Assembly: GCA_964454015.1 (NCBI GenBank)
Contig: CAYVQF010000090.1
Location: 1-14,502, forward strand
Origin: CAYVQF01 sp964454015
Lineage (GTDB): Bacteria; Myxococcota_A; Bradymonadia; UBA4248
Length of the DNA stretch: 14,502 nt
Direction of reading: 5' to 3'
The translations under genes were made by a program, and so were the position numbers. Under the pieces are notes generated by a model. The model did no database searches and was not told the DNA's origin. It was given only the letters and a program-made list of their open reading frames with translations. Shown here piece by piece: positions 8,401-14,502 of the stretch (position 1 is the first letter of the stretch; each line of letters begins with the position of its first letter).

Positions 8401-8435
8401 TATATTATGCGTCGACCATGCTATCCCAATAGGAG
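8401..8435 (+). promoter_or_regulatory. Possible -10 box and ribosome binding site of the P-loop protein gene
   Basis: TATATT/TATTAT at 8401-8408 is the only AT-rich -10-like element ahead of the ATG at 8448. No -35 lies at the right distance; TTGCTA at 8368-8373 is 27 bp away. AGGAG at 8431-8435 is a good Shine-Dalgarno sequence but 12 nt from the ATG, somewhat long. If the -10 is right, the leader is only about 35 nt. Confidence 0.3.
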
Positions 8436-8447
8436 CAACAAGCAACC

Positions 8448-9425
8448 ATGGCCGAGATTTTTGATACCCTCCTCCTACTCGCCCTGCCTGCGTCCGGAAA
8501 ATCTGAGGTCCGAGCCTTCTTGACCTCGAAGAATCCGGACATCTTTCACATGGGGCCGACCATCCAGCTCGATGACTACCCCTATGTGCACTTTCAATTG
8601 CTGGTCGACGAGGCCCTGCTCGAGCTGGGTCAGCCTCGCATTTATCACAGCGAAGACGATCAGGGCGGCCGCAATGGTCCCTTCATCGATGCCTTCGATT
8701 GGCCGGCCCTCATCGAGCTGATCAATGAGGACTACGCCGAGATCCTGGCGGGGAAGGCCGAGAACCCCACCCACGCGGCGAAGCGCCTCTTCGAGCGCCT
8801 CGACGCTGCCTGTGTGAAGGCTGGTGGCCACGCCAAGATCACCACGCTGCCTGCGGCGATCGTGGCCAAGCTCGAGGAGAAACTGGAGAGCGAGGCGCGG
8901 CTGGTCTTCGACGACAAGATCAAGAACATCCCTGCCTCGCGGGAAGGTAAGACCATCGTCATCGAGTTTGCGCGTGGCGGGCCCGAGGGCGAGGTCCCCT
9001 TGCCGAAACACTACGGCTATCTGGGGTCTTTGCCCGCGCTCTCCCCGGAGATCCTCGCCCGCGCCGCCGTGCTCTATGTGTGGGTTGAGCCCGAAGAGAG
9101 CCGCCGCAAAAACCGCGAACGGGCGCGCCCCGGCGAAGATCACTCCATCCTCTTCCACGGGACACCCGAGTCGGTCATGTACCAGGACTACGGCCGGGAC
9201 GACATGGACTACATGATCGGCCTCTCTGACCGCGAAAACTGCCTCCGCCTCGAGGCCCACGGGAAGGTCTACTACGTTCCCGTGGCGCGTTTCGACAACC
9301 GCAAGGATCTGACCACCTTTGCGCGCAAGGACGAGGCCGATTGGACGCCCGAAGAGATCGCGGCCCTGGACGATGGTATCCGGGGCGCGGCGCTGAAGCT
9401 GTGGGAAACCTACAAACAGCGCTAA
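8448..9425 (+). CDS. P-loop NTPase-like protein of unknown function
   Basis: A soluble 325-aa protein with no signal peptide or TM segment. I do not recognise the family. The N-terminus is a strand followed by a Walker A motif, ALPASGKS at residues 12-19 (pattern A-x4-GKS), as in nucleotide and small-molecule kinases. A basic segment around residues 218-226 (ESRRKNRERARPGEDHS) could be a lid that clamps phosphates, also kinase-like, and follows a hydrophobic strand (AAVLYVWVEP). Near the C-terminus are DDMDYMIGLSDRENCLRLE and YYVPVARFDNR. A small-molecule kinase is the best guess, but the substrate cannot be told. Its own terminator lies 38 bp after the stop, so it is probably transcribed alone, divergently from the membrane regulator operon. 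Codon use looks like that of its neighbours, with GC-rich third positions. Confidence 0.85.
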   Translation: MAEIFDTLLLLALPASGKSEVRAFLTSKNPDIFHMGPTIQLDDYPYVHFQLLVDEALLELGQPRIYHSEDDQGGRNGPFIDAFDWPALIELINEDYAEILAGKAENPTHAAKRLFERLDAACVKAGGHAKITTLPAAIVAKLEEKLESEARLVFDDKIKNIPASREGKTIVIEFARGGPEGEVPLPKHYGYLGSLPALSPEILARAAVLYVWVEPEESRRKNRERARPGEDHSILFHGTPESVMYQDYGRDDMDYMIGLSDRENCLRLEAHGKVYYVPVARFDNRKDLTTFARKDEADWTPEEIAALDDGIRGAALKLWETYKQR

Positions 9426-9462
9426 GCCCTTGGGCGGCCCCAGGGCTCGCCTGACCTGGCCC

Positions 9463-9490
9463 AAGGCGCGAGTGCTCTCGCGCCTTTTTT
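9463..9490 (+). terminator. Strong intrinsic terminator after the P-loop protein gene
   Basis: A perfect 10-bp stem, AAGGCGCGAG (9463-9472) with CTCGCGCCTT (9477-9486), closes a TGCT loop and runs into TTTTTT (9485-9490). It ends transcription of the P-loop gene 38 bp after its stop. The A residues opposite the T-tract are few, so it is mainly a plus-strand signal. An overlapping upstream helix (9428-9435 with 9459-9466) shares its first four bases. Confidence 0.85.
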
Positions 9491-9567
9491 GCGTCGTGCA
9501 TCGCTCTGGGAAAGTCGCTATGCTTCTGCCGATGGCGCGTTGAGAACCCTGCGGCTGAGGTGAGGCG

Positions 9568-11952
9568 ATGGGCGAAAGGATGCAGAGAGCGGGCTGGATG
9601 GTTATGGCGTTGGTGGTGGTGTGGGCCTGCTGGGTGAGCCCGCAAGCCTTGGCGGTGGCCATCGTCGCCGACGGAGATAGCAGTGATTGGCCTGTGGTCT
9701 TGCCCACGGGACCCAACACGGGTCATGTGGTGCGCACGGCGGCGCACGAGGGGGTCTATGTCTGGCGGGATGCCCTGGGCGATCATCGCACGGATCTGGG
9801 CAACACCATCGATATTCACACCTTCGCCGTGACGGCTTCCGCCACCCACCTCCACTTCCTCGTGACCTTGGGCCCCAATGTGGCCGCCAGTCGGCCCCAG
9901 ATCCAGATCGCCATCGACACCGACCAGGTGCCCAACAGCGGCCAGCTCCTCTTTGCCAATTACGCCGACACCAACGTCCACCCCGCCGCGGCCTGGGAGT
10001 TCTTGATCGCCACGCGTTTTGGCACGGCGGCCACCCGCCCGGCGGTCTTCAACACCGCCTGGGCCGACCTCGCCTCCGCGGGGGCCAAGAACGCCATCGA
10101 CGCCGGCCCCCTCAGCGAGGGGCGGGTCATCGAGATCAGCGTGCCCTGGTCCGACTTGGGGCTGCCGGCCGGGCCCAGCGGGACGCTGCGCTTCACCGTT
10201 GCCGCCTTTCTCTCCCAGATCGGGAGCGATAGCACGGCCAACATCCACGACAACACGATCTCCAACGCCGTCGATGTGGTGAGCCATTACGGCGCCCCTC
10301 GGGCTGGGGCCCAGGCCAATACCTGGGAAGAGGTGCAGGACCTCATCGTCGACCATTACCTCGATGTCGATTTCAGCAGCGACCCAGATGGCGAACCGGC
10401 GCCTCCCGTGCGTATCAACGAAATTTTCTTCGCCAGCGCCGAAGATGGCCTGTGGTTCGAGCTCTTCAACGCCTCGGCTGCGCCAGTCGACCTGACGGGC
10501 TGGCGCTTGAGCACGGCCTCGGTCGCCGGTGGCAGCGGCGCGACCTTGCGCTTTCCCGCCGACACCGTCGTGGCCCCTGGGCGCACCCTGGTCATCGCCG
10601 GCGCGGCGGCCCCCTTTTTCGCCCTGCACGGCTTCTGGCCTGATCGGATCCTGAGCGGCAGCCATCCGCTCATCCCCTCGCTGCAAGCCGATACGGCGTG
10701 GGCCAGTGGGACCTTCTCCGTGGCCAGCACGGGCGGCGCCCTCTTGTTGTTGGACCCCGGCTTCAGTGTCCAAGACGTGGTGGTGTGGGGCAGTGGCGCT
10801 TATTCGGGCGTGACCGCCTTCACCGCTCCGGGCGCCGCGGCGTCGGCAGAGCGCTCCCCCAGCCGGCGCGCGACTTGGGACGGCAGCGCCGACTTCGTGG
10901 TCCGCTCGGTCCCCACCCCTGGTCGTGCCACCGAGAGCTGTGTCGCGGCCCAAGGCACGGGGCACGTCGCCGAGGGCACGCCCTGCGATGATGGCGTGGC
11001 TTGCAACGACGGTGCGTTCTGCCACCTGGGCACCTGTGGCGGTGGCCAGCCGCTGCTCTGCGTCGACGACGCCAACCCCTGCACCCAATCGGTGTGCGTC
11101 GAGGCTTACCGCGGTTGCCGCGCGCCGGAGCCCGCTGGTACGCCCTGTCCCGACGACGATCTGTGTTCTGGTCCCGACACCTGCGATGGCCAGGGGAGCT
11201 GCGTCCGGGACCAAGCGGTCCAGTGTCCGGTGCCGGAGAACGCCTGCCAGCTCGCGGTCTGTGACCAGGACTTGGGCTGTTTTGCGCCGGCAGAGCTCGC
11301 CTGCGACGACGGCGATCCTTGCACCGAAAATGGACGCTGTGACGGCCAGGGTGGGTGCGTGAGCCAGGACCTCACCTGCCCCAGCGATGATTCTTGCAGT
11401 GTGGGCACCTGTTCCTCCGCAGCCGGAGGCTGTGTTTATACGGCCCTGGCCGACGAGACGTCTTGCCAAGCGGCCGATCCGTGCGTGGAAGAGGCGGCCT
11501 GCTCTGGCGGTGTCTGTGTGGGGCAGCCCAAGAATTGCAGCGAGCTCGACGACGCTTGCAACGTGGGGCGTTGCGACCCCACGACGGGCACCTGTGTCCG
11601 TGTCCCCGTGGAGGCGGGCACGCCCTGCGATGACGGCGACCCCTGTACGGAAGGCGAAATCTGTCAGTCTGGGAGCTGTTATGGGGGTCGCGACATCTGC
11701 ACGGCCGATCCTCTCGAGGGCGACGACCCCACGGTGGAAGGCCTGGACGGCGCCGACGGGGCCGACATTGAGCTGCCGCAGGCCGAGAAAAAGGACGAGG
11801 GCGGCTGTGGTTGCACCTTGATCCAGGGCCCGCCTGCGCCGCCGCTGTGGTGGTTGGGCTTGCTCGGCTTGGGCGGCTACGGGGTGTGGCGGCGGCGCCG
11901 AAGCCGCTGGTTAGACCCGGCAGAGGTTAGGGCCACGGCTGGTCGGCGCTGA
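9568..11952 (+). CDS. Secreted lamin-tail-domain, Cys-rich repeat protein with MYXO-CTERM-like tail
   Basis: Predicted cell-surface protein of 794 aa. Signal peptide residues 1-29, probable cut after ALA. Residues 30 to about 265 resemble CBM9/DOMON-like beta-sandwich domains (opens ADGDSSDWPVV). Residues about 278-440 form a lamin-tail domain (VRINEIFF, WFELFNASAAPVDLTGWRL, VVAPGRTLVI). Residues about 456-710 are Cys-rich repeats of the CDDGDPCTEnnxCxxGxC type, probably disulfide-bonded, as in myxobacterial surface proteins. After an acidic linker comes DEGGCGC, a hydrophobic helix (PPLWWLGLLGLGGYGVW) and RRRR, matching the plan of the MYXO-CTERM sorting signal; a 15-residue tail after the Arg cluster is longer than usual. 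GAGG sits 7 nt before the ATG at 9568. It follows a strong terminator, so it needs a promoter within 9491-9567; none is convincing. Ligand unknown. Confidence 0.85.
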   Translation: MGERMQRAGWMVMALVVVWACWVSPQALAVAIVADGDSSDWPVVLPTGPNTGHVVRTAAHEGVYVWRDALGDHRTDLGNTIDIHTFAVTASATHLHFLVTLGPNVAASRPQIQIAIDTDQVPNSGQLLFANYADTNVHPAAAWEFLIATRFGTAATRPAVFNTAWADLASAGAKNAIDAGPLSEGRVIEISVPWSDLGLPAGPSGTLRFTVAAFLSQIGSDSTANIHDNTISNAVDVVSHYGAPRAGAQANTWEEVQDLIVDHYLDVDFSSDPDGEPAPPVRINEIFFASAEDGLWFELFNASAAPVDLTGWRLSTASVAGGSGATLRFPADTVVAPGRTLVIAGAAAPFFALHGFWPDRILSGSHPLIPSLQADTAWASGTFSVASTGGALLLLDPGFSVQDVVVWGSGAYSGVTAFTAPGAAASAERSPSRRATWDGSADFVVRSVPTPGRATESCVAAQGTGHVAEGTPCDDGVACNDGAFCHLGTCGGGQPLLCVDDANPCTQSVCVEAYRGCRAPEPAGTPCPDDDLCSGPDTCDGQGSCVRDQAVQCPVPENACQLAVCDQDLGCFAPAELACDDGDPCTENGRCDGQGGCVSQDLTCPSDDSCSVGTCSSAAGGCVYTALADETSCQAADPCVEEAACSGGVCVGQPKNCSELDDACNVGRCDPTTGTCVRVPVEAGTPCDDGDPCTEGEICQSGSCYGGRDICTADPLEGDDPTVEGLDGADGADIELPQAEKKDEGGCGCTLIQGPPAPPLWWLGLLGLGGYGVWRRRRSRWLDPAEVRATAGRR

Positions 11953-12007
11953 GCCCTGGGCGCCGGGGGCGCGGAGGGGAGCCGGGGCGGGGGGTGGCAG
12001 GAGGTGC

Positions 12008-12742
12008 TCAGGCGAGTTTGTCTTCTTCGACGAAATCGGCGGGGCGCGGCAGGATGTGCCACCCTTTGGCGCGGGAGACCTCATGGAATGCGGCGTTGGG
12101 GAAGACACTCCAGCGCACGGTCGTCGCGAGCTCGATCATGGCGGTGTCGAGTTTGCCGTTGCCGGCGGCGAAGTCGATGGGGCCCTCCCAGAGGGATTGG
12201 ACCTTGACGGCTTTGCCGTCGTCGGCGCAGGAGATGCCGCGGTGGCGGCCCGTGATGACTCCTTGGGCGTCGAGCTCGAAGTCCATGCCGACGATGGCGT
12301 GGACAGGGAGGAAGGAGCAGAGGGGCAGCATGGTGTCCGTGGGCGAGCCCGTGACCACCCAGATGGTGTAGTCGCGATCGGCGAGGAAGTGCATGGCCTC
12401 GACTACCTCTGGGACCCAGTGACGCATGGCGTGATCGCGCCACCAGAGGTGGACGAGCTCATGGACGCGGGTCAAGGTGAGGCCGGCGTAGAAGGAGAGG
12501 AGATAGCGGCAACCGGCGGCGTGATCGTCGCGGTAGATCTGGATGTACTCTGGCCAACGGTGGCCCGTGTCGACGTGGCGATTGTGGATGAGCCACTGGG
12601 TGAAATCATCGGCGACGTCGTCGCGCCACAGGGTGCCGTCGGCGTCGAAGATGGCGAGGCGGTCCGTGCCGCCAGCAGGCAGATCCTGCATGAAGCTTGG
12701 ACAGAGTTGGGGGGCGCGATCGGGTAGATTGTAGGGGTTCAT
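12008..12742 (-). CDS. HAD-superfamily (subfamily IB, SerB-like) phosphatase
   Basis: Cytoplasmic hydrolase of 244 aa. HAD motif I is FDADGTLW with nucleophile D33 and acid/base D35. Motif II is VVTGSPT (T131). Lys177 or Lys180 serves as motif III. Motif IV is AAGNGKLD (194-199), with D199 for Mg binding; its first acidic position is Asn (GN), a variant also seen in IB members. A helical cap lies between motifs I and II (about 42-120), as in phosphoserine-phosphatase-like enzymes. It most likely removes phosphate from a small metabolite; the substrate cannot be read from sequence, and SerB proper is not certain. The ATG at 12742 has GGTGA about 5 nt upstream. It starts 51 bp after the pseudouridine synthase stop and may be co-transcribed with it. 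The gene ends 55 bp from the convergent surface protein gene, with no clear terminator between them. Confidence 0.85.
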   Translation of the reverse strand: MNPYNLPDRAPQLCPSFMQDLPAGGTDRLAIFDADGTLWRDDVADDFTQWLIHNRHVDTGHRWPEYIQIYRDDHAAGCRYLLSFYAGLTLTRVHELVHLWWRDHAMRHWVPEVVEAMHFLADRDYTIWVVTGSPTDTMLPLCSFLPVHAIVGMDFELDAQGVITGRHRGISCADDGKAVKVQSLWEGPIDFAAGNGKLDTAMIELATTVRWSVFPNAAFHEVSRAKGWHILPRPADFVEEDKLA

Positions 12743-12793
12743 CGTTCACCACACGGAATGGGGCTCTGAGAGCATGGCGTGGACTGCGGTGGT

Positions 12794-14308
12794 TCAGCGA
12801 GGTTTACGGGGGCCACGTGGTCGGTTGTTGGGGCTGGGTTGAGGCCGTTGGCGCGCGGGCGGCCGCGGCGCTGTGCCGTGGCTGCCTTTGCCGGCGCGGG
12901 GCCGCTGCCCTTCGGGGCTGGGACGTGGGTCACGGGCGCCACTGCGCGATGTGCGGGCGACAGGAGGGGCATCGTTGGGGCGGGCCCAGCGTTCGTAGCC
13001 CGGGGTGGGGTCGCTGTGGCGCCGCGCTTTGGTGTCGTCACCTTGGCGCCGCGGGCGTTCTCCGGCGCCGTCATCGCGGCGGGCGTGGCGTCCCGGTCGC
13101 GGGCGTTCTCCCGTGGCGTCATCGCGGTGGGCGTGGCGTCCCGGTCGCGGGCGTTCTCCGGCGATGGCGTCGGTGTGGGGGGCACCGTGGCGCCGTTCTC
13201 GCGGTGGGGTGGCTGGGGCCGCGTCTTGGTCACGGCGCGCTTGGTCGCGTTCGCCGCGGCGGGTGCGGGAGACGGGGGCGGTGCCGTCGCTACTCTCCCC
13301 CGGGCGCCCACGCCCCGGCGCGAAGCCCGGCGGCTTATGGCCGGGCTTCGCGCCGGGGCCGTCGGCGACGAAGACCCCGGGACGAGGTTGGCGCACCCGC
13401 GGCCCAGGGGCCGCGGCACGGGTGCGGGGGCGGGGTGCTTCGTCGCCGCCGGGGCCTGCCTGCGGCAGGCGTGGGCGCCCTGGGGGACGGATGTGTTCCC
13501 GGCCCGCTTCGCTGGCATGAAGGATGCGCGTCCCCGGCTTGGAGCGGACGGGCGGCGCGTTCGCCACGTCGCCTCCCACGAGCTGGTAGAGGGTCTTGAC
13601 TTCACCCGGGGTCAGATCGCGGAAGGCCCCCTGAGGGAGACCCTCCAGGGTCAAGGGACCAAAGGCGGCACGGCGCAGCTTCAACACCGTGTGGCCCACG
13701 GCCTCACAGAGGCGGCGCACGATGCGGTTCTTGCCCACGTGGATCTCGAACTCGATCCAGGTGTGGCGGCTGGTGTAGCCCAGGATGGCCACACGGTCGG
13801 GCTGCACGAAGCCGTCGTCGAGGGTGACGCCCTCTTTGAGCTGAAGCAGGGCGGGACTATCATCACGCACCTCGCCCTTGAGCTTGGCGTGATAGACGCG
13901 CGGCAGCTTGTGGCTGGGGTGCATCAAGCGATGGGAGAGGTCGCCGTCGTTGGTGAGCACCAAGAGGCCCTCCGTGTCCCAGTCCAGACGGCCCACGGGG
14001 ACCACCCGGGGCATCCCCTTGGGCAGAAGATCCACCACCAGGGGCCGCTGCTCGGGGTCGCTCAGGCTGGTGATGTAGCCTGGCGGCTTGTGCAGCAGGA
14101 CGTAGACCCGCTCGGGGTGCCAAAAGACGGGCTTGTTGTCCACCTCGATGCGGCTCTTGCCCGGGGTCACCATGACGCCCATGTCGGTGACGACCTTACC
14201 GTTGACTTTGACGCGGCCGCTGGCGATGAGCACCTCGGCCTTGCGTCGACTCGTCACGCCAGCACTGCTCAAGAACTTGTGAAGGCGCTGTTTATCCTGA
14301 TTCAGCAT
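12794..14308 (-). CDS. rluB: RluB/RsuA-type rRNA pseudouridine synthase with long disordered basic tail
   Basis: Isomerises a uridine in rRNA to pseudouridine; RluB acts on 23S rRNA in E. coli. From ATG 14308 (504 aa) an S4 RNA-binding domain covers about residues 6-60 (RLHKFLSSAGVTSRRKAEVLI), then the catalytic domain about 66-245 with GRLDWDTEGLLVLTND, catalytic D109, and later FEIHVGKNRIVRRLCEAVGH. A frame from 14476 exists but was rejected: 14308 has AGGAAAGG just upstream and starts at the S4 domain. Residues about 250-504 are an extra low-complexity tail rich in Arg, Pro, Gly, Asp and Ala, including about 2.4 copies of a 16-residue unit (GERPRPGRHAHRDDAT type) at 381-420. Such tails usually bind RNA or ribosomes; much longer than in E. 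coli RluB. RluB is preferred by motif similarity over RsuA, RluE and RluF, without certainty. Confidence 0.85.
   Translation of the reverse strand: MLNQDKQRLHKFLSSAGVTSRRKAEVLIASGRVKVNGKVVTDMGVMVTPGKSRIEVDNKPVFWHPERVYVLLHKPPGYITSLSDPEQRPLVVDLLPKGMPRVVPVGRLDWDTEGLLVLTNDGDLSHRLMHPSHKLPRVYHAKLKGEVRDDSPALLQLKEGVTLDDGFVQPDRVAILGYTSRHTWIEFEIHVGKNRIVRRLCEAVGHTVLKLRRAAFGPLTLEGLPQGAFRDLTPGEVKTLYQLVGGDVANAPPVRSKPGTRILHASEAGREHIRPPGRPRLPQAGPGGDEAPRPRTRAAAPGPRVRQPRPGVFVADGPGAKPGHKPPGFAPGRGRPGESSDGTAPVSRTRRGERDQARRDQDAAPATPPRERRHGAPHTDAIAGERPRPGRHAHRDDATGERPRPGRHARRDDGAGERPRRQGDDTKARRHSDPTPGYERWARPNDAPPVARTSRSGARDPRPSPEGQRPRAGKGSHGTAPRPPARQRPQPSPNNRPRGPRKPR
13051..13163. repeat. 48-bp tandem repeat inside the pseudouridine synthase tail
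   Basis: The block beginning GCGGGCGTTCTCC starts at 13051, 13099 and 13147, exactly 48 bp apart, giving two full copies and a 17-bp partial third. Each full copy continues with CGTCATCGCGG, GGGCGTGGCGTCCCGGTC and differs at only a few positions. As 48 is a multiple of 3 the frame is kept, and each copy encodes a 16-residue basic unit on the minus strand. Copy number may vary between strains. Confidence 0.85.
13296..13487. repeat. Nested inverted repeats forming a cloverleaf-like structure within the pseudouridine synthase gene
   Basis: Outer arms 13296-13314 and 13468-13487 pair over 19 bp with one bulged base. Inside are three hairpins in a row: a perfect 19-bp stem 13313-13331 with 13340-13358 (8-nt loop); a larger one with arms 13363-13379 and 13431-13448 (17 bp, one bulge) that encloses a further stem 13397-13405 with 13408-13416; and GCCTGCC/GGCAGGC at 13454-13460 and 13464-13470. 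The outer helix shares two or three bases with hairpins 1 and 3. All of it lies in the disordered tail, in frame. Pairing was checked by eye. Confidence 0.75.
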
Positions 14309-14311
14309 GGA

Positions 14312-14326
14312 CCTTTCCTCGAAAGG
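14312..14326 (-). promoter_or_regulatory. Hairpin over the rluB ribosome binding site
   Basis: On the minus strand CCTTTC (14321-14326), loop GAG (14318-14320), GAAAGG (14312-14317) form a 6-bp stem. It contains the Shine-Dalgarno sequence AGGAAAGG and ends 3 nt before the ATG at 14308. It could reduce translation start unless opened. Confidence 0.5.
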
Positions 14327-14355
14327 GGAGCCGTTGGGGGAGCGGGCTGGACACG

Positions 14356-14386
14356 AAAAAGGCGGCGCGCGACGCTGAGCGCGCCG
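14356..14386 (-). terminator. Intrinsic terminator in the rluB leader
   Basis: On the minus strand an 8-bp stem CGGCGCGC / GCGCGCCG (14379-14386 with 14363-14370, 8-nt loop) is followed by CC and TTTTT (14356-14360). It stands 47 bp upstream of the rluB ATG. It either ends an unseen upstream minus-strand gene or acts as an attenuator inside the leader, since a promoter lies upstream of it at 14408-14436. A competing pairing of GGCGG (14394-14398) with CCGCC is possible. Confidence 0.6.
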
Positions 14387-14407
14387 GCCGCAATCCGCCC
14401 AGGGGCC

Positions 14408-14436
14408 TTCATAGTCTGTGAGGTCACCAAGTGCAA
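14408..14436 (-). promoter_or_regulatory. Sigma70-type promoter upstream of rluB
   Basis: On the minus strand TTGCAC (14431-14436) and TATGAA (14408-14413) are spaced by exactly 17 bp. Transcription would start near 14401, giving a leader of about 93 nt that contains the terminator at 14356-14386 and the RBS hairpin. An interrupted palindrome TGTGG-TGCAT-CCACA (14441-14455) sits just upstream of the -35 and could be a binding site. Confidence 0.45.
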
Positions 14437-14502
14437 GCCATGTGGTGCATCCACAATCCACGACCAAAGCCGGCATGGGGCTTGCTCGTTGTGAATTATT
14501 GT

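Larger units (their letters stand above)
8075..8447. other. Divergent intergenic region
   Basis: These 373 bp separate two divergently transcribed genes. They hold the minus-strand promoter at 8199-8227, a short inverted repeat CCCCT-GGCG-AGGGG at 8185-8198 lying over the expected transcription start of that promoter, an A-rich stretch at 8131-8145, and an AT-rich segment near 8400 that may be the plus-strand promoter. If the GTG at 8128 is the real start of the regulator, the region begins at 8129. No RNA gene or small CDS could be supported between about 8228 and 8390. Confidence 0.6.

Noticed and set aside
8227..8523. Small plus-strand ORF of 98 codons in the divergent region
   Set aside because: It overlaps the start of the P-loop gene in another frame, has no clear ribosome binding site and no recognisable protein.
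9175..11469. 764-codon open frame on the minus strand opposite the lamin-tail protein gene
   Set aside because: It is an antisense shadow in GC-rich DNA; the protein is low-complexity Gly/Ala/Arg with no domain, while the plus strand has a signal peptide, known domains and a good ribosome binding site.
11953..12007. Bidirectional terminator between the convergent surface protein and HAD genes
   Set aside because: A GC-rich hairpin GCGCC-GGG-GGCGC exists, but no T-tract follows on either strand, so it cannot be called an intrinsic terminator.
13051..13163. CRISPR-like regular repeats
   Set aside because: The 48-bp units are direct tandem copies without spacers, and encode an in-frame peptide repeat.
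14309..14476. Longer start for rluB at 14476
   Set aside because: It would add 56 residues with no conservation, run through the terminator hairpin and promoter, and ignore the strong Shine-Dalgarno before 14308.
12779..14494. 571-codon open frame on the plus strand opposite rluB
   Set aside because: Antisense shadow. The minus strand encodes clear S4 and pseudouridine synthase motifs, and the plus-strand product has no recognisable domain or good start.

Overview
The window is GC-rich and coding-dense, with long antisense shadow ORFs over almost every gene. It reads as a chromosomal segment of a Myxococcota (former Deltaproteobacteria) bacterium. The signs are a lipoprotein with FG-GAP/VCBS repeats and an Asp/Pro/Thr linker, a Cys-rich secreted protein ending in a MYXO-CTERM-like tail (Cys cluster, hydrophobic helix, Arg cluster), and a membrane-bound enhancer-binding-protein-like regulator. 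The assignment is inferred from gene content only; there is no rRNA or tRNA to test it.

Layout. Positions 1-35 look like the right part of an intrinsic terminator of a plus-strand gene left of the window. A minus-strand block follows, listed in transcription order: a large membrane protein with PDZ, multi-TM, GAF-like, AAA+ and Fis-type HTH parts (5051-8074), a small polyhydroxyalkanoic-acid-system family protein (4722-5015), a secreted HEAT-repeat protein (2794-4677), and, after a 206-bp gap, a large FG-GAP/CARDB lipoprotein (86-2587). The first three genes are separated by 35 and 44 bp and are probably one operon driven by a good sigma70-like promoter at 8199-8227. A 373-bp divergent intergenic region leads to two plus-strand genes: an unrecognised P-loop protein (8448-9425) closed by a strong terminator, and a surface protein with a CBM9/DOMON-like domain, a lamin-tail domain, Cys-rich repeats and a C-terminal sorting tail (9568-11952). 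Convergent to these are two minus-strand genes, an RluB-type pseudouridine synthase (12794-14308) followed by a HAD phosphatase (12008-12742).

Most notable points. (1) The AAA+ regulator has the sigma54-activator fold and a Fis-type HTH, but lacks the GAFTGA loop, the Walker B acidic pair, the arginine-finger region and the sensor II arginine, so it is unlikely to be an ordinary sigma54 activator. (2) The pseudouridine synthase has an extra basic, Pro/Arg-rich tail of about 255 residues. Its DNA contains a 48-bp tandem repeat and a nested, cloverleaf-like set of inverted repeats about 190 bp long, in frame with the coding sequence. (3) The leader of that gene has a promoter, an internal terminator and a hairpin that covers the ribosome binding site, which looks like a regulated 5' leader. 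I see no complete defence, phage, secretion or biosynthetic system here.
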